Shown here: positions 25,842-34,835 of the stretch, one piece after another
Numbering within the stretch: position 1 is the first letter of the stretch
Layout: every line of letters starts with the position of its first letter
Assembly (NCBI GenBank): GCA_019637195.1
Contig: JAHBWA010000022.1
Location: 23,688-87,687, forward strand
From: Labilithrix sp.
GTDB taxonomy: Bacteria; Myxococcota_A; Polyangia; Polyangiales; Polyangiaceae
Direction: 5' to 3'
Length of the DNA stretch: 64,000 nucleotides
Translations under genes and position numbers: made by a program
The notes under the pieces: model-generated
What the model was told of the DNA's origin: nothing
Databases searched by the model: none
What the model saw: only the letters and a program-made list of their open reading frames with translations

Positions 25842-26207
25842 GGCGCCGAAGACTACTCTTTCTGCCGGTACGCGGGGCCGAGGCTCGGAGGAGACGTCGG
25901 GGCGCTCCCGCACCACGAGCCAACGCTCCCGACGATGCCACTCCTGCTCCCACCAGACGTTCCCCGCGCTCGTATGCGCTGCACCTCTGCTCCCGCCAGA
26001 TGTCCGTCACGCCGCTCCTCAGCTCGGAGGGGCTCTCCCAGGCCTGGCGGGACGCCGCCGACCGTCGTAAGCCCGCGATCGAGCGTCGGAGCGACGGATC
26101 CGCCCCGCTTGGGCGCCCGCCCATCGCCCTCACGGAGTCGGGCCCAGCGAAAGATCGGGCGTTTCGCCGGAGATCCTTTACACATCTCGAGCCGTAGGAG
26201 GGGTTTG
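25842..26207. other. Divergent intergenic region, no gene seen
   Basis: About 365 bases between two divergent lipoprotein genes. It ends in a strong ribosome binding site (GTAGGAGGGG) for the gene at 26208. Open frames here are Arg/Pro-rich and not convincing. Confidence 0.45.
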
Positions 26208-26936
26208 ATGTCGGCGCGGGCGCTCGCGATCGTTCTTGTCCTTGCAGGGTGCGGGACGACTCCACCCGTTGCGTCGCCTGCGGCGGGTGCGTCTCCCGTT
26301 GCGCCGGTCGGCTCGAGCACGCACACGCTGACCCTCGTGTCGGTGGCGCAAGGGGGCGACGGCATCCGCGCGCACGCCGACGACGGGCGTCGGTTCAACG
26401 TCTATCACCCGCAGTACTGGCCCACGGTGCTGGCAGAAGACGCCGATCCGGCGGCCGCGATCGCCGCGGGGCGCGCTCCGGACCATCGGGTGACCCCGTA
26501 TTCGATGACCGATCCGTTCGTGGCCACGATGATCGCGAGCCTCGAGCGCGCTCGAGGTCCGAGCGTCGATCCGGCAGCCACCAACGCGGCGATTCGACGC
26601 CTGGGCATCGCGCCGCTCGTCATGGATCCCGATTGGAGCCACACGATGCTGACGAGCGTCACGCAGACAGGCCCCTCCACGTTCGCGCTCGGGATCCTGA
26701 AGCGAGGTACGCCCCTCGAGGCGACCGTCGGACGCTCCGCGAGCGCCCGGTACGAAGCGCCGCGGTACGAACACGCGTCGTACGCGAGCGTCGAGGGACG
26801 AAGCATCGATGCCGCCGCGTTCGCGGTGACGCTCGAACAAGGCGGCCTCGGTCCTCGCGCCACGCCAGGTATGCGCGCCCGGATCATCGCCGTGCTGCGG
26901 AGGCCCACCGTTCGGACCGACGCGCCATCGGAGTGA
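26208..26936 (+). CDS. Hypothetical lipoprotein (242 aa)
   Basis: The ATG at 26208 follows a strong ribosome binding site (AGGAGGGG) and opens with the lipobox LVLAGC. The mature protein has a Pro/Ala/Ser linker and then a domain with DDGRRFNVYHPQYWPTVLAE and repeated alanine-rich helices. No motif known to me is present. The second half (IAPLVMDPDWSHTMLTSVTQ) is mixed alpha/beta. It appears monocistronic; what follows is noncoding on this strand. Confidence 0.7.
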   Translation: MSARALAIVLVLAGCGTTPPVASPAAGASPVAPVGSSTHTLTLVSVAQGGDGIRAHADDGRRFNVYHPQYWPTVLAEDADPAAAIAAGRAPDHRVTPYSMTDPFVATMIASLERARGPSVDPAATNAAIRRLGIAPLVMDPDWSHTMLTSVTQTGPSTFALGILKRGTPLEATVGRSASARYEAPRYEHASYASVEGRSIDAAAFAVTLEQGGLGPRATPGMRARIIAVLRRPTVRTDAPSE

Positions 26937-27129
26937 CCGCGCACGGAGGACGGTGGTTGGGCGCTGTGCGAGCGCGCAGATCGGCGAAGGGCGTCATCGC
27001 CCTCGTGTGGCGACTGACGCCGCTCGATCTGCGACGACGATGCGCGTCGATGCGCGTCGATGCGGTCGCCGCCTACCTCACCTCGCTCGAGCGTGCGTCC
27101 GTTGCGACGACCTCCGGAGCGCGCGTCGC

Positions 27130-27617
27130 TCAGCGACGTCGCGTGCGCCGAAGGGCAACGACGAGGCCCAGCCCGAACGGCGTGGCCAGGAGCGTCAAGT
27201 CGCCGAGCGCGCGCGGCGGCATCGAGCATCCCGAGTCGCGATCGGCGTCGCCGCTCTTCGTCGAGGGCACCGTCGTGCTCGCGTCGCTGCTGCTCAGCTC
27301 CGCCGTACAAGCGAGCGGATGGGTGGTCTCGTAGAAGCCGGCGTCGTTCTTCGCGAGAGCGCCTCGGACACGTCGCTTGCCCGGAGCATCGATTGGCCGC
27401 ACGTGCGCAGTCGAAGCCATCGCCGCAAGCGCGGGCTTGGAGTGCGCCGGCATCGGCATGCGCGGTGACCTCGGAGGCCGTACATTCCGGTGGCGATGGC
27501 TGAGACTCCGCGTGGACGCGTGCCGCGCCGAAGGTGATGCCCAAAGGGGATAACGACGACAACGGCGGGCCAGATCAGGGGCGTGGCGACGGCGACGAGG
27601 GAGCGAGCGATTCGCAC
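27130..27617 (-). pseudogene. Frameshifted secreted protein with MYXO-CTERM-like tail
   Basis: Three frames each carry part of one protein. A GTG at 27617 starts a signal peptide (VRIARSLVAVATPLIWPAVV). The next frame continues with SPLGITFGAARVHAESQPS and a Cys-containing body to about CSGQATCP. A third frame gives NDAGFYETTHPLACTAEL, a Ser/Thr linker and a MYXO-CTERM-like end (DSGCSMPPRALGDLTLL, then LVVALRRTRRR) stopping at 27130. At least two frameshifts are needed to join them, so the gene is decayed or misassembled. Confidence 0.5.
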
Positions 27618-27679
27618 GGCTCATTCAAAGCACGACGTGTGTGCTCGAGCGGTCGTGTCGACCGGAGCGTCTCGCGCGA

Positions 27680-28252
27680 CTACGGCGCGTCGTCGTCGGG
27701 CGTCGGTGCTTCCTCGGCGGGCGCGTCGGCGGGCGGAGCAGACGGGCGAGCCGGCTCGCGCTCTTCCTCGAGCGGCTCTTCGACGAGCGGAGCGGGCTGA
27801 CGGGGCGGAGGCGTCCACTTCCACCTGGGCTCCGAGAAGGCGGGCGCGGCCGCGGGCGCTTCGCGCTTCTTCCGTTGCTCCTCCCGCCGTCGACGGCGCG
27901 CGCGCGCATCCTTCGCCTGCCGGCAGTCGCGCGTCTCGGAGTATCCGTAGATCATCGAGGCACCGTAGGCCGCGGTGAGCCCGATCCCGAGGCCGATGTC
28001 GGCGCCGCGACTGATCGGAACCGAGCGATAGGCCCCGTCGGATTGCGAGGCCGCGTAGGCGGTTCGCAAGACCTGCAAGCCGGTCATGACCAAATCGACC
28101 GTGGGGGCGACCTGGCTCGTGGTGCACTCGAGCGGCTCCGATGTCGGGAGCTTGCTGGCGTTCGGGGGCGTGCTCTCCACGAACAGCATCGAACAGCCGG
28201 ACGAGAGGAAACCGACCACCAAGCAAAGCGAGCCCATGATCGTCGAGCGCAT
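27680..28252 (-). CDS. Hypothetical lipoprotein with membrane helices and Pro/Glu-rich tail
   Basis: The ATG at 28252 gives a 190-residue product with a lipobox (VVGFLSSGC). The body has the pattern CTTSQVAPTVDLVMTGLQVL followed by ADIGLGIGLTAAYGASMIYG, SETRDCRQAK and a charged segment. This is a family I recall as recurrent in Myxococcota lipoproteins: two hydrophobic stretches bracketed by two cysteines. The C-terminal 60 residues are Pro/Glu/Ala-rich and disordered. The upstream extension to 28381 is not protein-like. Function unknown. Confidence 0.75.
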   Translation of the reverse strand: MRSTIMGSLCLVVGFLSSGCSMLFVESTPPNASKLPTSEPLECTTSQVAPTVDLVMTGLQVLRTAYAASQSDGAYRSVPISRGADIGLGIGLTAAYGASMIYGYSETRDCRQAKDARARRRRREEQRKKREAPAAAPAFSEPRWKWTPPPRQPAPLVEEPLEEEREPARPSAPPADAPAEEAPTPDDDAP

Positions 28253-28462
28253 CGTTCGATCCCCAATCACCGTGAAAGACGCGAATATGGATTTCCCACG
28301 AGTACCACGACCGGGCGGCCAAAGCCGCGCCTTCCCGCACGAACCACTCCAAACCCGGGCAGCTCTCGGCGCCGGGGGCAAGATGAGGTGTCGGGACGAG
28401 TGCGGTGGCTCTCACGGCTCGATCGCGACGGCACGGCGCGCGGACCGCGGCGCTTCTCGCGC

Positions 28463-28855
28463 TCATTCGCGCAGGTCAACGAGCTGAAGCCGAGGCACGA
28501 ACCCCTGCGAGCTCTCGATGTCGAGGAAGCGCGCGCGCCGAACGAACTCCTGGATCGGGACGGTCGTGACCCTCCCCTGGCCGTTCGCGCACACGACCTC
28601 CGTGATGAGGCCGCGGGAGAGCGCGAGCGCGATGTTCTGATCCTCGTCGTAGGACACGAGGTGCATGTCCGGGAGGACTCCAGCGAGCGCGCTCACCATG
28701 TCGTTGAACGGGTCCTCCGCCTCGACCGGACCGTCGTGGATGACGAGCTGGCGGCCGTCCTCGCTGATGTACCAGCCGGTCAGATCGCCGAGCTCTCCGG
28801 GAGCCGGCGGTTGGCCGCGCGTCCTGAATGGGAAGGCGAATCCGGCCTTCGTCGA
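28463..28855 (-). pseudogene. 5'-truncated hypothetical gene
   Basis: Protein-like sequence with good codon bias runs from just after a TGA (28856-28858) to the stop at 28463: GELGDLTGWYISEDGRQLVI, DMHLVSYDEDQNIALALSRG, TTVPIQEFVRRARFLDIESS. The first ATG is at 28699, but the homology-like region extends about 50 codons upstream of it with no usable start. It therefore looks like a gene that lost its 5' end. If translated from 28699 it would give 78 residues. Family unknown. Confidence 0.45.
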
Positions 28856-29137
28856 TCACGGGACGCAAGAGGATCGGATGCTGATGAAGCGTGCGCGTCA
28901 CGACAGCCCTCGACGATAGCCTTGAAATCGCCGCGCTTCGCATCGCGCCTTCGTGAGGTCGAGTTCGGTCGAGCACGTGGTGCAAGCCCGCGGATCGCCC
29001 CTGGCGTCGGATACCCCCGCGCCACGCCGCCGCGTCCTCCGTCCAAGGATGCGCGCGCAGGGACGCAACCTGCCGAGAGTTGCGCAATTCTCACTGTCGC
29101 ACCATCGCTCGACGCAGCCAAGACGACGACCCACGGA

Positions 29138-29425
29138 GTTGCGCTGGCGCAAGTGGATCTGGCGCTCGACGTGAGAGCGACCGAAGACCGGCTCGGCGTA
29201 CATCTGGTTGTGCGCCCGGCAGCGAACCCTGAGGGTCTCGGCGGTGTCGACGCCGCCGAGCGCCTTCGGGTGCACGTGGTCGAGCTCGAGGTGCCCCGCG
29301 AGCTGCTGACAACGGTCGCCGCCGACACCGAGGATCCGCGCCTGCCGCAACGACTGCACGTGGATTGAGACGAAATGCAAGGCCGGGTAGGTGCATTGCT
29401 CGCCGTCGCGCGCAAAGTCCTCTCG
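29138..29425 (-). pseudogene. Remnant HNH endonuclease domain with an insertion
   Basis: Within one minus-strand frame, RREDFARDGEQCTY is followed by about 20 foreign residues. The domain then resumes as DRCQQLAGHLELDHVHPKAL and GG, RVRCRAHNQMYAEPVFG. This is the C-x2-C-type HNH nuclease layout common in Myxococcota: the ELDHVHPKALGG His and the CRAHN His/Asn are kept. The intervening 60 bases interrupt the zinc-knuckle loop. Sequence after RQIHLRQRN is not homologous, and no good N-terminus exists, so it is probably dead. Confidence 0.6.
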
Positions 29426-30150
29426 GCGCCCACGGCCTGCGGGATGGCGCCGAACGCGATCGCGACTCGCTACGCGGTTCGTCACCACTGGTCACGCTAT
29501 CGCTCTTCGTCGTCTCCGGCGGCGGCACGTCGGCGTTCGTGGTGATTCGCGCGTGGCCCGGCCTCGCAGCGTTTATCCGTGCGCCTGCCAGCGTCGCGTT
29601 CATCGGCGCGCCGACAGCTGCCTCCACCGACTCGCACGTCGTCTCGACGCCGCCGGCCGCGCTGTCGCCCTCGCTCGTCGTCTCGACGCCGCCGGCCGCG
29701 CTGTCGCCCTCGCGTCAGCTCGACGCGGTGCCGACGAGAGCGGCTCGATCCTCGAACCCACTTCGGCCCCGACGGCCTCGCGGCAGCTCCGTCGCCACCG
29801 CCGCCCGCGAGGTGCCCGGCAGTGAGCGAGAGCGACGCGGCGCACGAGGCCGTCGGCGCAGGGATTCGGGCGCACGAGCGCCATTGAAACGGTGATGAGC
29901 GTTTGACCGAAATAGGCGTGATGACGGAGACGGCGGAATGACCGCTCACGGGAGTGCGCTTCGTGCGGGAGCACGAGATCGCACAAGAGCCCGGATAACC
30001 TGCGAGCCAACGCCCGACACGACCACCCGCGTGCGGCGAATCGAATTCGCCGCCAGCCGTCACATCGCATTCGGCTCGCTTCGCCATGGCGCCGCCACGA
30101 TTCTCCAGGCCCTACGGGCGGACAACGGTTAGCATCCGACACGAGGGGGC
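29426..30150. other. Long noncoding stretch with a tandem duplication
   Basis: About 725 bases with only Arg/Ser/Ala-rich open frames on both strands. The one clear structure is the 39-bp tandem repeat at 29638-29712. The start region of the HNH remnant may have lain here. Confidence 0.4.
29638..29712. repeat. Perfect tandem duplication, 39-bp unit
   Basis: The unit starting GTCGTCTCGACGCCGCCGG and ending TCGCCCTCG occurs at 29638-29676 and again at 29677-29712, identical over 36 bases. In one plus-strand frame it encodes VVSTPPAALSPS twice. No surrounding gene is convincing. Confidence 0.75.
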
Positions 30151-31263
30151 ATGAGCACGCACACGCGAGACGAACGTAGGGCCGTGGCCCCGCCGCGGCC
30201 TCGTCCTTGGGCAGCGGCGTCCACGGTCACGGCGCTCGTCGTGCTCGCCGTCGCCCTGATCCTGCTTCTTCATCGCGGCGGCGACGTCCGCGCCACCTCG
30301 TTCTCCGATGCGCGTTGCGATGCCGCGTCAGAGTGGCGAGCCGCGCATCCCGATGGCTCCGACCTCCACGTGGTCTCCACCGAGATCAGGTTCCGTGACG
30401 GTCCAGGTGACTTCGTCGTCGCGGAAGGGATCGTGGTCGCGCCGCTCGCGATGACGCTCGGAGGCGTCCAAGACGTCCTCGACGTCCGTGCGACGCCGCC
30501 TCCGAGCCGGGTGATGCACGTCGACGGCAACGTCGTCGTGGCATGGGAGTACGCCGGCCGGATTCATCGCGAGATGCGGTACTCGGCGTACGCGCTCGTA
30601 CGCACGCCGAGAGACGAGAATGTGGCGTTGCCGGAGGCCCCGTCCTTCGCATCGCTCGAGCGCGAGGCGCTGCTCGACGCGACCGCCAACGCTCGTGAAG
30701 CCGGCGGCCACGACCTCGGTCGCTGCAAGGCGCTCGAGCGGTGGGCACGGGAGACCGCCGGTGCGCCGCCGCACACGGAGCAGCTCCTGCGGATCGTCCG
30801 CCGCGCCGCCGCGGGCATTCGGGACACCGAGGAGAAGCAGAGCCGGGCACATGACACTTGCGCGTCGATTCGTGACGGCGCCTTCAGCGCCCACCGCGCC
30901 TTCGTCGTCGCGGTCATGGCGGCCCGGCAGGTCGGCATCCCCGCCTATGGATTCATCTCGGCGTCGGGCCGCTATTACGTGGCGACGTTCGTCGACGGCG
31001 TCGGGTGGGCGACGCTCGATCTGACCGCGGACGTCGCAGGCTTCACGCGCCCCCCTGCCGGGCTGGTCACTCGCACACCGGTCATCGCCGAGTTCGACGC
31101 CGTCTACGACGACTTCTGGGGTCCGCATGCTGCGGCGTACCGGGAGCAGATGGGCTCGGTGCGGCCGATGTCGTGGACGAAGTGGGTCACGTCGACATCG
31201 GACGCGCGTGACACGGACTCGACCATCACGTCCTCGATCCCTCTGGCGGAGGCATGCCGATGA
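30151..31263 (+). CDS. Membrane-anchored transglutaminase-like protein, apparently lacking catalytic residues
   Basis: A 370-residue protein with one N-terminal helix (VTALVVLAVALILLL) and a large exported domain. Residues about 245-310 resemble the transglutaminase-like core: AHRAFVVAVMAARQVGIPAYGF matches the helix carrying LLRAxGIPAR, and VDGVGWATLDLTAD matches the final W-x3-D. The nucleophilic Cys position reads GAFSAHR and the usual HAW motif reads YYVATF, so Cys and His seem to be missing while Asp remains. It is first in a four-gene operon whose members overlap by stop/start; the TlpA start overlaps its stop. Probably a binding or scaffold protein; the fold call is moderate. Confidence 0.65.
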   Translation: MSTHTRDERRAVAPPRPRPWAAASTVTALVVLAVALILLLHRGGDVRATSFSDARCDAASEWRAAHPDGSDLHVVSTEIRFRDGPGDFVVAEGIVVAPLAMTLGGVQDVLDVRATPPPSRVMHVDGNVVVAWEYAGRIHREMRYSAYALVRTPRDENVALPEAPSFASLEREALLDATANAREAGGHDLGRCKALERWARETAGAPPHTEQLLRIVRRAAAGIRDTEEKQSRAHDTCASIRDGAFSAHRAFVVAVMAARQVGIPAYGFISASGRYYVATFVDGVGWATLDLTADVAGFTRPPAGLVTRTPVIAEFDAVYDDFWGPHAAAYREQMGSVRPMSWTKWVTSTSDARDTDSTITSSIPLAEACR

Positions 31264-31868
31264 GACCCCTCAGCCGCTGGCAGGCCTGGCGTCTTCGGCG
31301 CGCGACGCGGAGCGACCTCGTGGCGGCCGCCGCGCTCGTCATCCTCGCCATGCTCTCCGTTTCCATCGGACGAAGGGCTCGCTCGTCACTCGCGCCTCGA
31401 AGCGCCGTCGAGAACGCGCGCGTCCTGAACGAGCTCGAGCTGCCGCCACGCCTCCCGAATGCGCCGGTCATCGACGCGTCGGGCGCCACGGCGTCGTTGC
31501 TCGACCGCATGAAGACCCCACGCGCGGTCGTCGCGTTCTATGCGCCGTGGTGCGGCCCGTGCCAGGAGGAGCTCCCCGAGCTCGCGCGAGTGCTCGGGAG
31601 CTCGGCCGAGATCTTCGTCGTCGTCTCGGCAGACGAAGACCGTGAACACACGAGCCGCCAGCTCGCCAACATCGGGCTGTCTCACCTCGGATTCTACGTC
31701 GACGCGACGGGCGCGCTCGCACGAGATGGCGGCGTCACCGCGCTCCCGACGACGTTCGTCATCACGAAGCGCGGACAGGTGCTCGCTCGGTCCAAGGGCT
31801 TCTCGTACGGAGGGCTCTTCCGCATCGCGAAGAAGCTCGGCATCCGCGACCTCTCGGAGGACGATTGA
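31260..31868 (+). CDS. Thioredoxin-like TlpA/ResA-family protein
   Basis: The ATG at 31260 overlaps the preceding stop (ATGA); another ATG lies at 31254. One N-terminal membrane helix (LVAAAALVILAMLSVSI) exports a thioredoxin fold with the redox motif CGPC (C98, C101) in FYAPWCGPCQEELPELARVL and the cis-Pro region GGVTALPTTFVITKRGQ. It is probably a periplasmic membrane-anchored thiol reductase. It sits between the transglutaminase-like gene and the ABC ATPase gene in an overlapped operon, so it may act on that protein or on the exported substrate. Confidence 0.88.
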   Translation: MRPLSRWQAWRLRRATRSDLVAAAALVILAMLSVSIGRRARSSLAPRSAVENARVLNELELPPRLPNAPVIDASGATASLLDRMKTPRAVVAFYAPWCGPCQEELPELARVLGSSAEIFVVVSADEDREHTSRQLANIGLSHLGFYVDATGALARDGGVTALPTTFVITKRGQVLARSKGFSYGGLFRIAKKLGIRDLSEDD

Positions 31869-32803
31869 CCACGACAGCAGCGCCGATCCTGCGGTTCGAC
31901 GACGTCCACCTCGTGTTCGGCGGTGGGCTCCGCCCGCCGGTCTGGGTGCTGCGCGGCCTGACGCTGGACGTGCCGGCGGGATCGGTCATGGGGCTGTTGG
32001 GACCGAACGGCGCGGGGAAGACGACCACCATCTCCTGCATGCTGGGCCTGCTCGAACCCACCACGGGATCGGTGCACCTCTGGGGGCAGCGCGTCTCGTC
32101 GGCGACACCGCGGCATGGACGGTCGTGCGGCGTCCTCCTCGAGGACACGCGACTGCCTCCGTTCCTCTCGGTTCACGCGGCGCTTCGTGCGACGTGCGCG
32201 CTCCGCGGCGTCGAGAAGGTGGCTTCGGAGCTCGAACGTGTCGTCACCCTCGCAGGCGTCGCCGACCTGCTGTCGCGCAGGGTCGCCGTCCTCAGCAAGG
32301 GACAGGCGCGCCGCGTGGGGCTCGCGGCGGCCCTCATCGCCGATCCTCCGCTCCTCGTCCTCGACGAACCTTCCGCCGGCCTCGACGCCGAGGCGCGCGT
32401 CGAGTTCGAAGAGTTGATCCGCGCGCTTCGAGACGAGCGGAGGACGATGCTGATCGCTTCGCACCTGCTCGGAGACGTCGAGGCGAGCTGCAGTCACATC
32501 GCGGTGGTCGTCGACGGACGTGTGGTGTTGGCGGGCCGCGCGCACGAGCTCCTCGCGGAGGCGCGCCGAGCTCGGGCCAGCGACGTGCACGTCGACGTTG
32601 CGTGCACCGCGCAGCTCGACGCGGGGGAACTTGGGTACGAGCCGTCCCGGTATCCCGGGTTGGTGCTGATCCGCTGCGGACTCCCGGACGATGAGCTCTT
32701 TGCGAACCTCGTGAGCCTCCGGGTAGTTCCGAGGCGCGTCGAGCCTCGCGCCTCGGTGCTCTCTCTCTACCTCGACGCCACGCGGAAGGAGCGACCCACG
32801 TGA
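31865..32803 (+). CDS. ABC transporter ATP-binding protein
   Basis: A 312-residue ATPase starting from a TTG that overlaps the previous stop (TTGA). It has Walker A (GPNGAGKT), the signature segment (VLSKGQARRVGLAAALIADP, a variant of LSGGQ), Walker B (LLVLDEPSAGLD) and the H-loop (IASHLL). The Q-loop position reads GVLLEDTRLPP, so the usual Gln appears to be Glu. A C-terminal extension of about 90 residues follows, as in exporter ATPases of the DrrA/CcmA type. The next gene is its permease. Confidence 0.9.
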   Translation: MTTTAAPILRFDDVHLVFGGGLRPPVWVLRGLTLDVPAGSVMGLLGPNGAGKTTTISCMLGLLEPTTGSVHLWGQRVSSATPRHGRSCGVLLEDTRLPPFLSVHAALRATCALRGVEKVASELERVVTLAGVADLLSRRVAVLSKGQARRVGLAAALIADPPLLVLDEPSAGLDAEARVEFEELIRALRDERRTMLIASHLLGDVEASCSHIAVVVDGRVVLAGRAHELLAEARRARASDVHVDVACTAQLDAGELGYEPSRYPGLVLIRCGLPDDELFANLVSLRVVPRRVEPRASVLSLYLDATRKERPT

Positions 32804-33624
32804 CCTTGCGAGGGCTCATCGGCGTCTTCCTCCGCGACCTCGTTCGGCGTCGGATGCTCTGGGTGATCGTCCTCGCCACGCTCGGCGTGCTCGCGGCGAA
32901 CTACGGGATCCAGCGAACGATGGAGCGGGCGATCGGAGAGGGCGCGAGCTGGGACGTGGCAACGCGGCGAGCGAGCGCGAACCTCGAGCGACTCGCCGAG
33001 CAGGTCCGCGACTGGCTACCGGTAACGATCGTCCTGCTCGCGGCGATTGTCGCGCCAGAGTCGCGCCGCAACGGGACGACGCAGTTCGCCCTGTCGTGCG
33101 GCGTCCGGCGCGGCCAGATCGCCGCGGCCCAGTTCGCTGCGCTTTCGGTCATCCTCGGGGTGGTGATCGCGATCGTCCACGTCGGCTTCGCGATCCCCGG
33201 GGTCACGACCGGCGCCATGTCGCCGGCAGAGGTGGCGGCTGCGTGGGTAGGCCTGCTCGTTCCGCTCTTCGCGCTCGCAGCGGCCGTGTTCTGTCTGTCC
33301 CTGACGGCGACGGCCATCGAGACCTACTTGGTCTTCCTCGGCGTGCCATTCGTGGTGAGGACGATCCCGAACGTCGTCGGAGGATTCCCCCATTGGCTCC
33401 CTCGGCCCATTGTCACCGCGATCGACAACTTTGGCCTCCTCTTCCCCGAGGTCGACTCGCTCATCCCGTGGCCGCACCTCTCCTACGGCAAGCCGAGCGG
33501 CCTGCCGCACGCGGAGTGGCATTGGCCCGCGGCCCATCTGAGCGTCGTGATCGCCTTCTGGCTCGTGGCCGGACTGTGGCGCTACCGGCGCCACGACTTC
33601 GGCTCGCGAGCCGCGGTGAAGTAG
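32800..33624 (+). CDS. ABC transporter permease (ABC-2-like)
   Basis: A 274-residue membrane protein starting at a GTG that overlaps the ATPase stop (GTGA). It has six predicted helices (LWVIVLATLGVLAANYG, LPVTIVLLAAIVAPE, LSVILGVVIAIVHVGFA, WVGLLVPLFALAAAVFCL, ETYLVFLGVPFVVRTI and the C-terminal HLSVVIAFWLVAGLWRY). The segment ESRRNGTTQFALSCGVRRGQ between helices 2 and 3 is the coupling-type loop of ABC-2 permeases. It ends the four-gene operon that starts at 30151. The exported substrate is unknown. Confidence 0.85.
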   Translation: MTLRGLIGVFLRDLVRRRMLWVIVLATLGVLAANYGIQRTMERAIGEGASWDVATRRASANLERLAEQVRDWLPVTIVLLAAIVAPESRRNGTTQFALSCGVRRGQIAAAQFAALSVILGVVIAIVHVGFAIPGVTTGAMSPAEVAAAWVGLLVPLFALAAAVFCLSLTATAIETYLVFLGVPFVVRTIPNVVGGFPHWLPRPIVTAIDNFGLLFPEVDSLIPWPHLSYGKPSGLPHAEWHWPAAHLSVVIAFWLVAGLWRYRRHDFGSRAAVK

Positions 33625-33846
33625 GCACGCCATTTCATCAGAGCCTGCCGGTCCGCTGGTAGCGACGCTGGCGGAGCAGCCCAGACGGGCCGACAACGAC
33701 AGCCCGCGGCGTTCTCGACGTGACGCAGGAGGCCCCGTAAGGCCGCGAGATCTCGTTCTCGACTATCCGAACTGGGTCCACGGGTAAGCCCTCGGGGTGA
33801 TGGTGAGGTTCGACGGAACGCGATCGACTGAGCCGTGGAGGGGCAG

Positions 33847-34827
33847 ATGACGAGCCAGCACGGGAGCGAGCACAACGACGGCGACCCTCCGATATCGACC
33901 GAGACGGCGAGCAGTAGCGGAGCGCAGACGGGCGATCGGAGCCTTCGGTACTACGTGGTGCGCTTCGCGCGCGGCTTCGCTGTCGCGTACATCGCGCTCA
34001 TCGGCATCCTCGCGATCGAGGAGCTGCAGCGTCGTGACAAGGTCCTGGCGCTGATCTCGGCTCGGGAGAACGAGGTCGCGGCGGCCCTCGCGTTGATCGG
34101 GAGCTCGCAGGAGGCCCGCGTCGCGGAGCAGCGCGCGACGCTCGAGCAGCAACGCGAGAAGCTGCGCGCGCTCCGAACGCGAGTGACGAGCCTGATCCTC
34201 GTGGGCCCCTTGCGTCCGGAGAACAAGGTGCCGGTCGATCTGAAGCTCATCAGCTGTCAGCTCGCTGCGCTCGATGACCCGAGCCTGGCCTGCCCAGAAG
34301 CCGACGACGCGGTCAAGCTGACGGATCGGCCGCTCCGCGAGGCGCTTCGCCAGGGCGCGGCGTTGCTGTTCCTCAAACGGACGGCCGAGCGCACCGCGTC
34401 GGGAGACGTCTTCGCCGTTCTCATCGTCGTCGCGGCGATCGGCGGCGCATTGATCCGCGTCTATCTTCCGGGGAGCGAGAAGGCAGACGAGATCCGAACC
34501 GTGTTCCGCGCCATCGGCGGGGGCACGGTTTGTTACCTCGTGCTCAGCGGAGGGAGCATTCCGTTCGCAGGAACGAACATGACGATGTACACGAGCCCCG
34601 CGACGGCTTCGCTCCTCGGCCTCTTGGCCGGGATGTTCTCGACGAGGGTCTTCAAGCTGCTTTCGGACGGCGTCGACGCGTGGTCGCGGAAGCTGACGCC
34701 GCACGCGGAGCCGCTCACGGCGTCTCCTCGATCTGCGAAGCCTCCCGTCCCCGCGACGAATGGAGACGCGACGCCCGCCCAGAACGGCCCAAAGCAACGG
34801 CCGACGCCGCCGCCAGCGGCCGACTGA
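33847..34827 (+). CDS. Membrane protein with extracytoplasmic coiled coil
   Basis: The ATG at 33847 is preceded by GGAGGGG. The 326-residue protein has a Ser/Thr-rich cytoplasmic tail, one helix (FAVAYIALIGILAIEEL), a coiled coil (VAEQRATLEQQREKLRALRT), then two to three helices (VFAVLIVVAAIGGALIRVYL, GGGTVCYLVLSGGSIPFAG, SLLGLLAGMFSTRVF) and a Pro/Ala-rich end. No enzyme motif is visible. It follows the ABC operon after 220 bp and precedes the DUF6629 gene by 8 bp, so those two are probably co-transcribed. Confidence 0.65.
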   Translation: MTSQHGSEHNDGDPPISTETASSSGAQTGDRSLRYYVVRFARGFAVAYIALIGILAIEELQRRDKVLALISARENEVAAALALIGSSQEARVAEQRATLEQQREKLRALRTRVTSLILVGPLRPENKVPVDLKLISCQLAALDDPSLACPEADDAVKLTDRPLREALRQGAALLFLKRTAERTASGDVFAVLIVVAAIGGALIRVYLPGSEKADEIRTVFRAIGGGTVCYLVLSGGSIPFAGTNMTMYTSPATASLLGLLAGMFSTRVFKLLSDGVDAWSRKLTPHAEPLTASPRSAKPPVPATNGDATPAQNGPKQRPTPPPAAD

Positions 34828-34835
34828 CGAACGTC

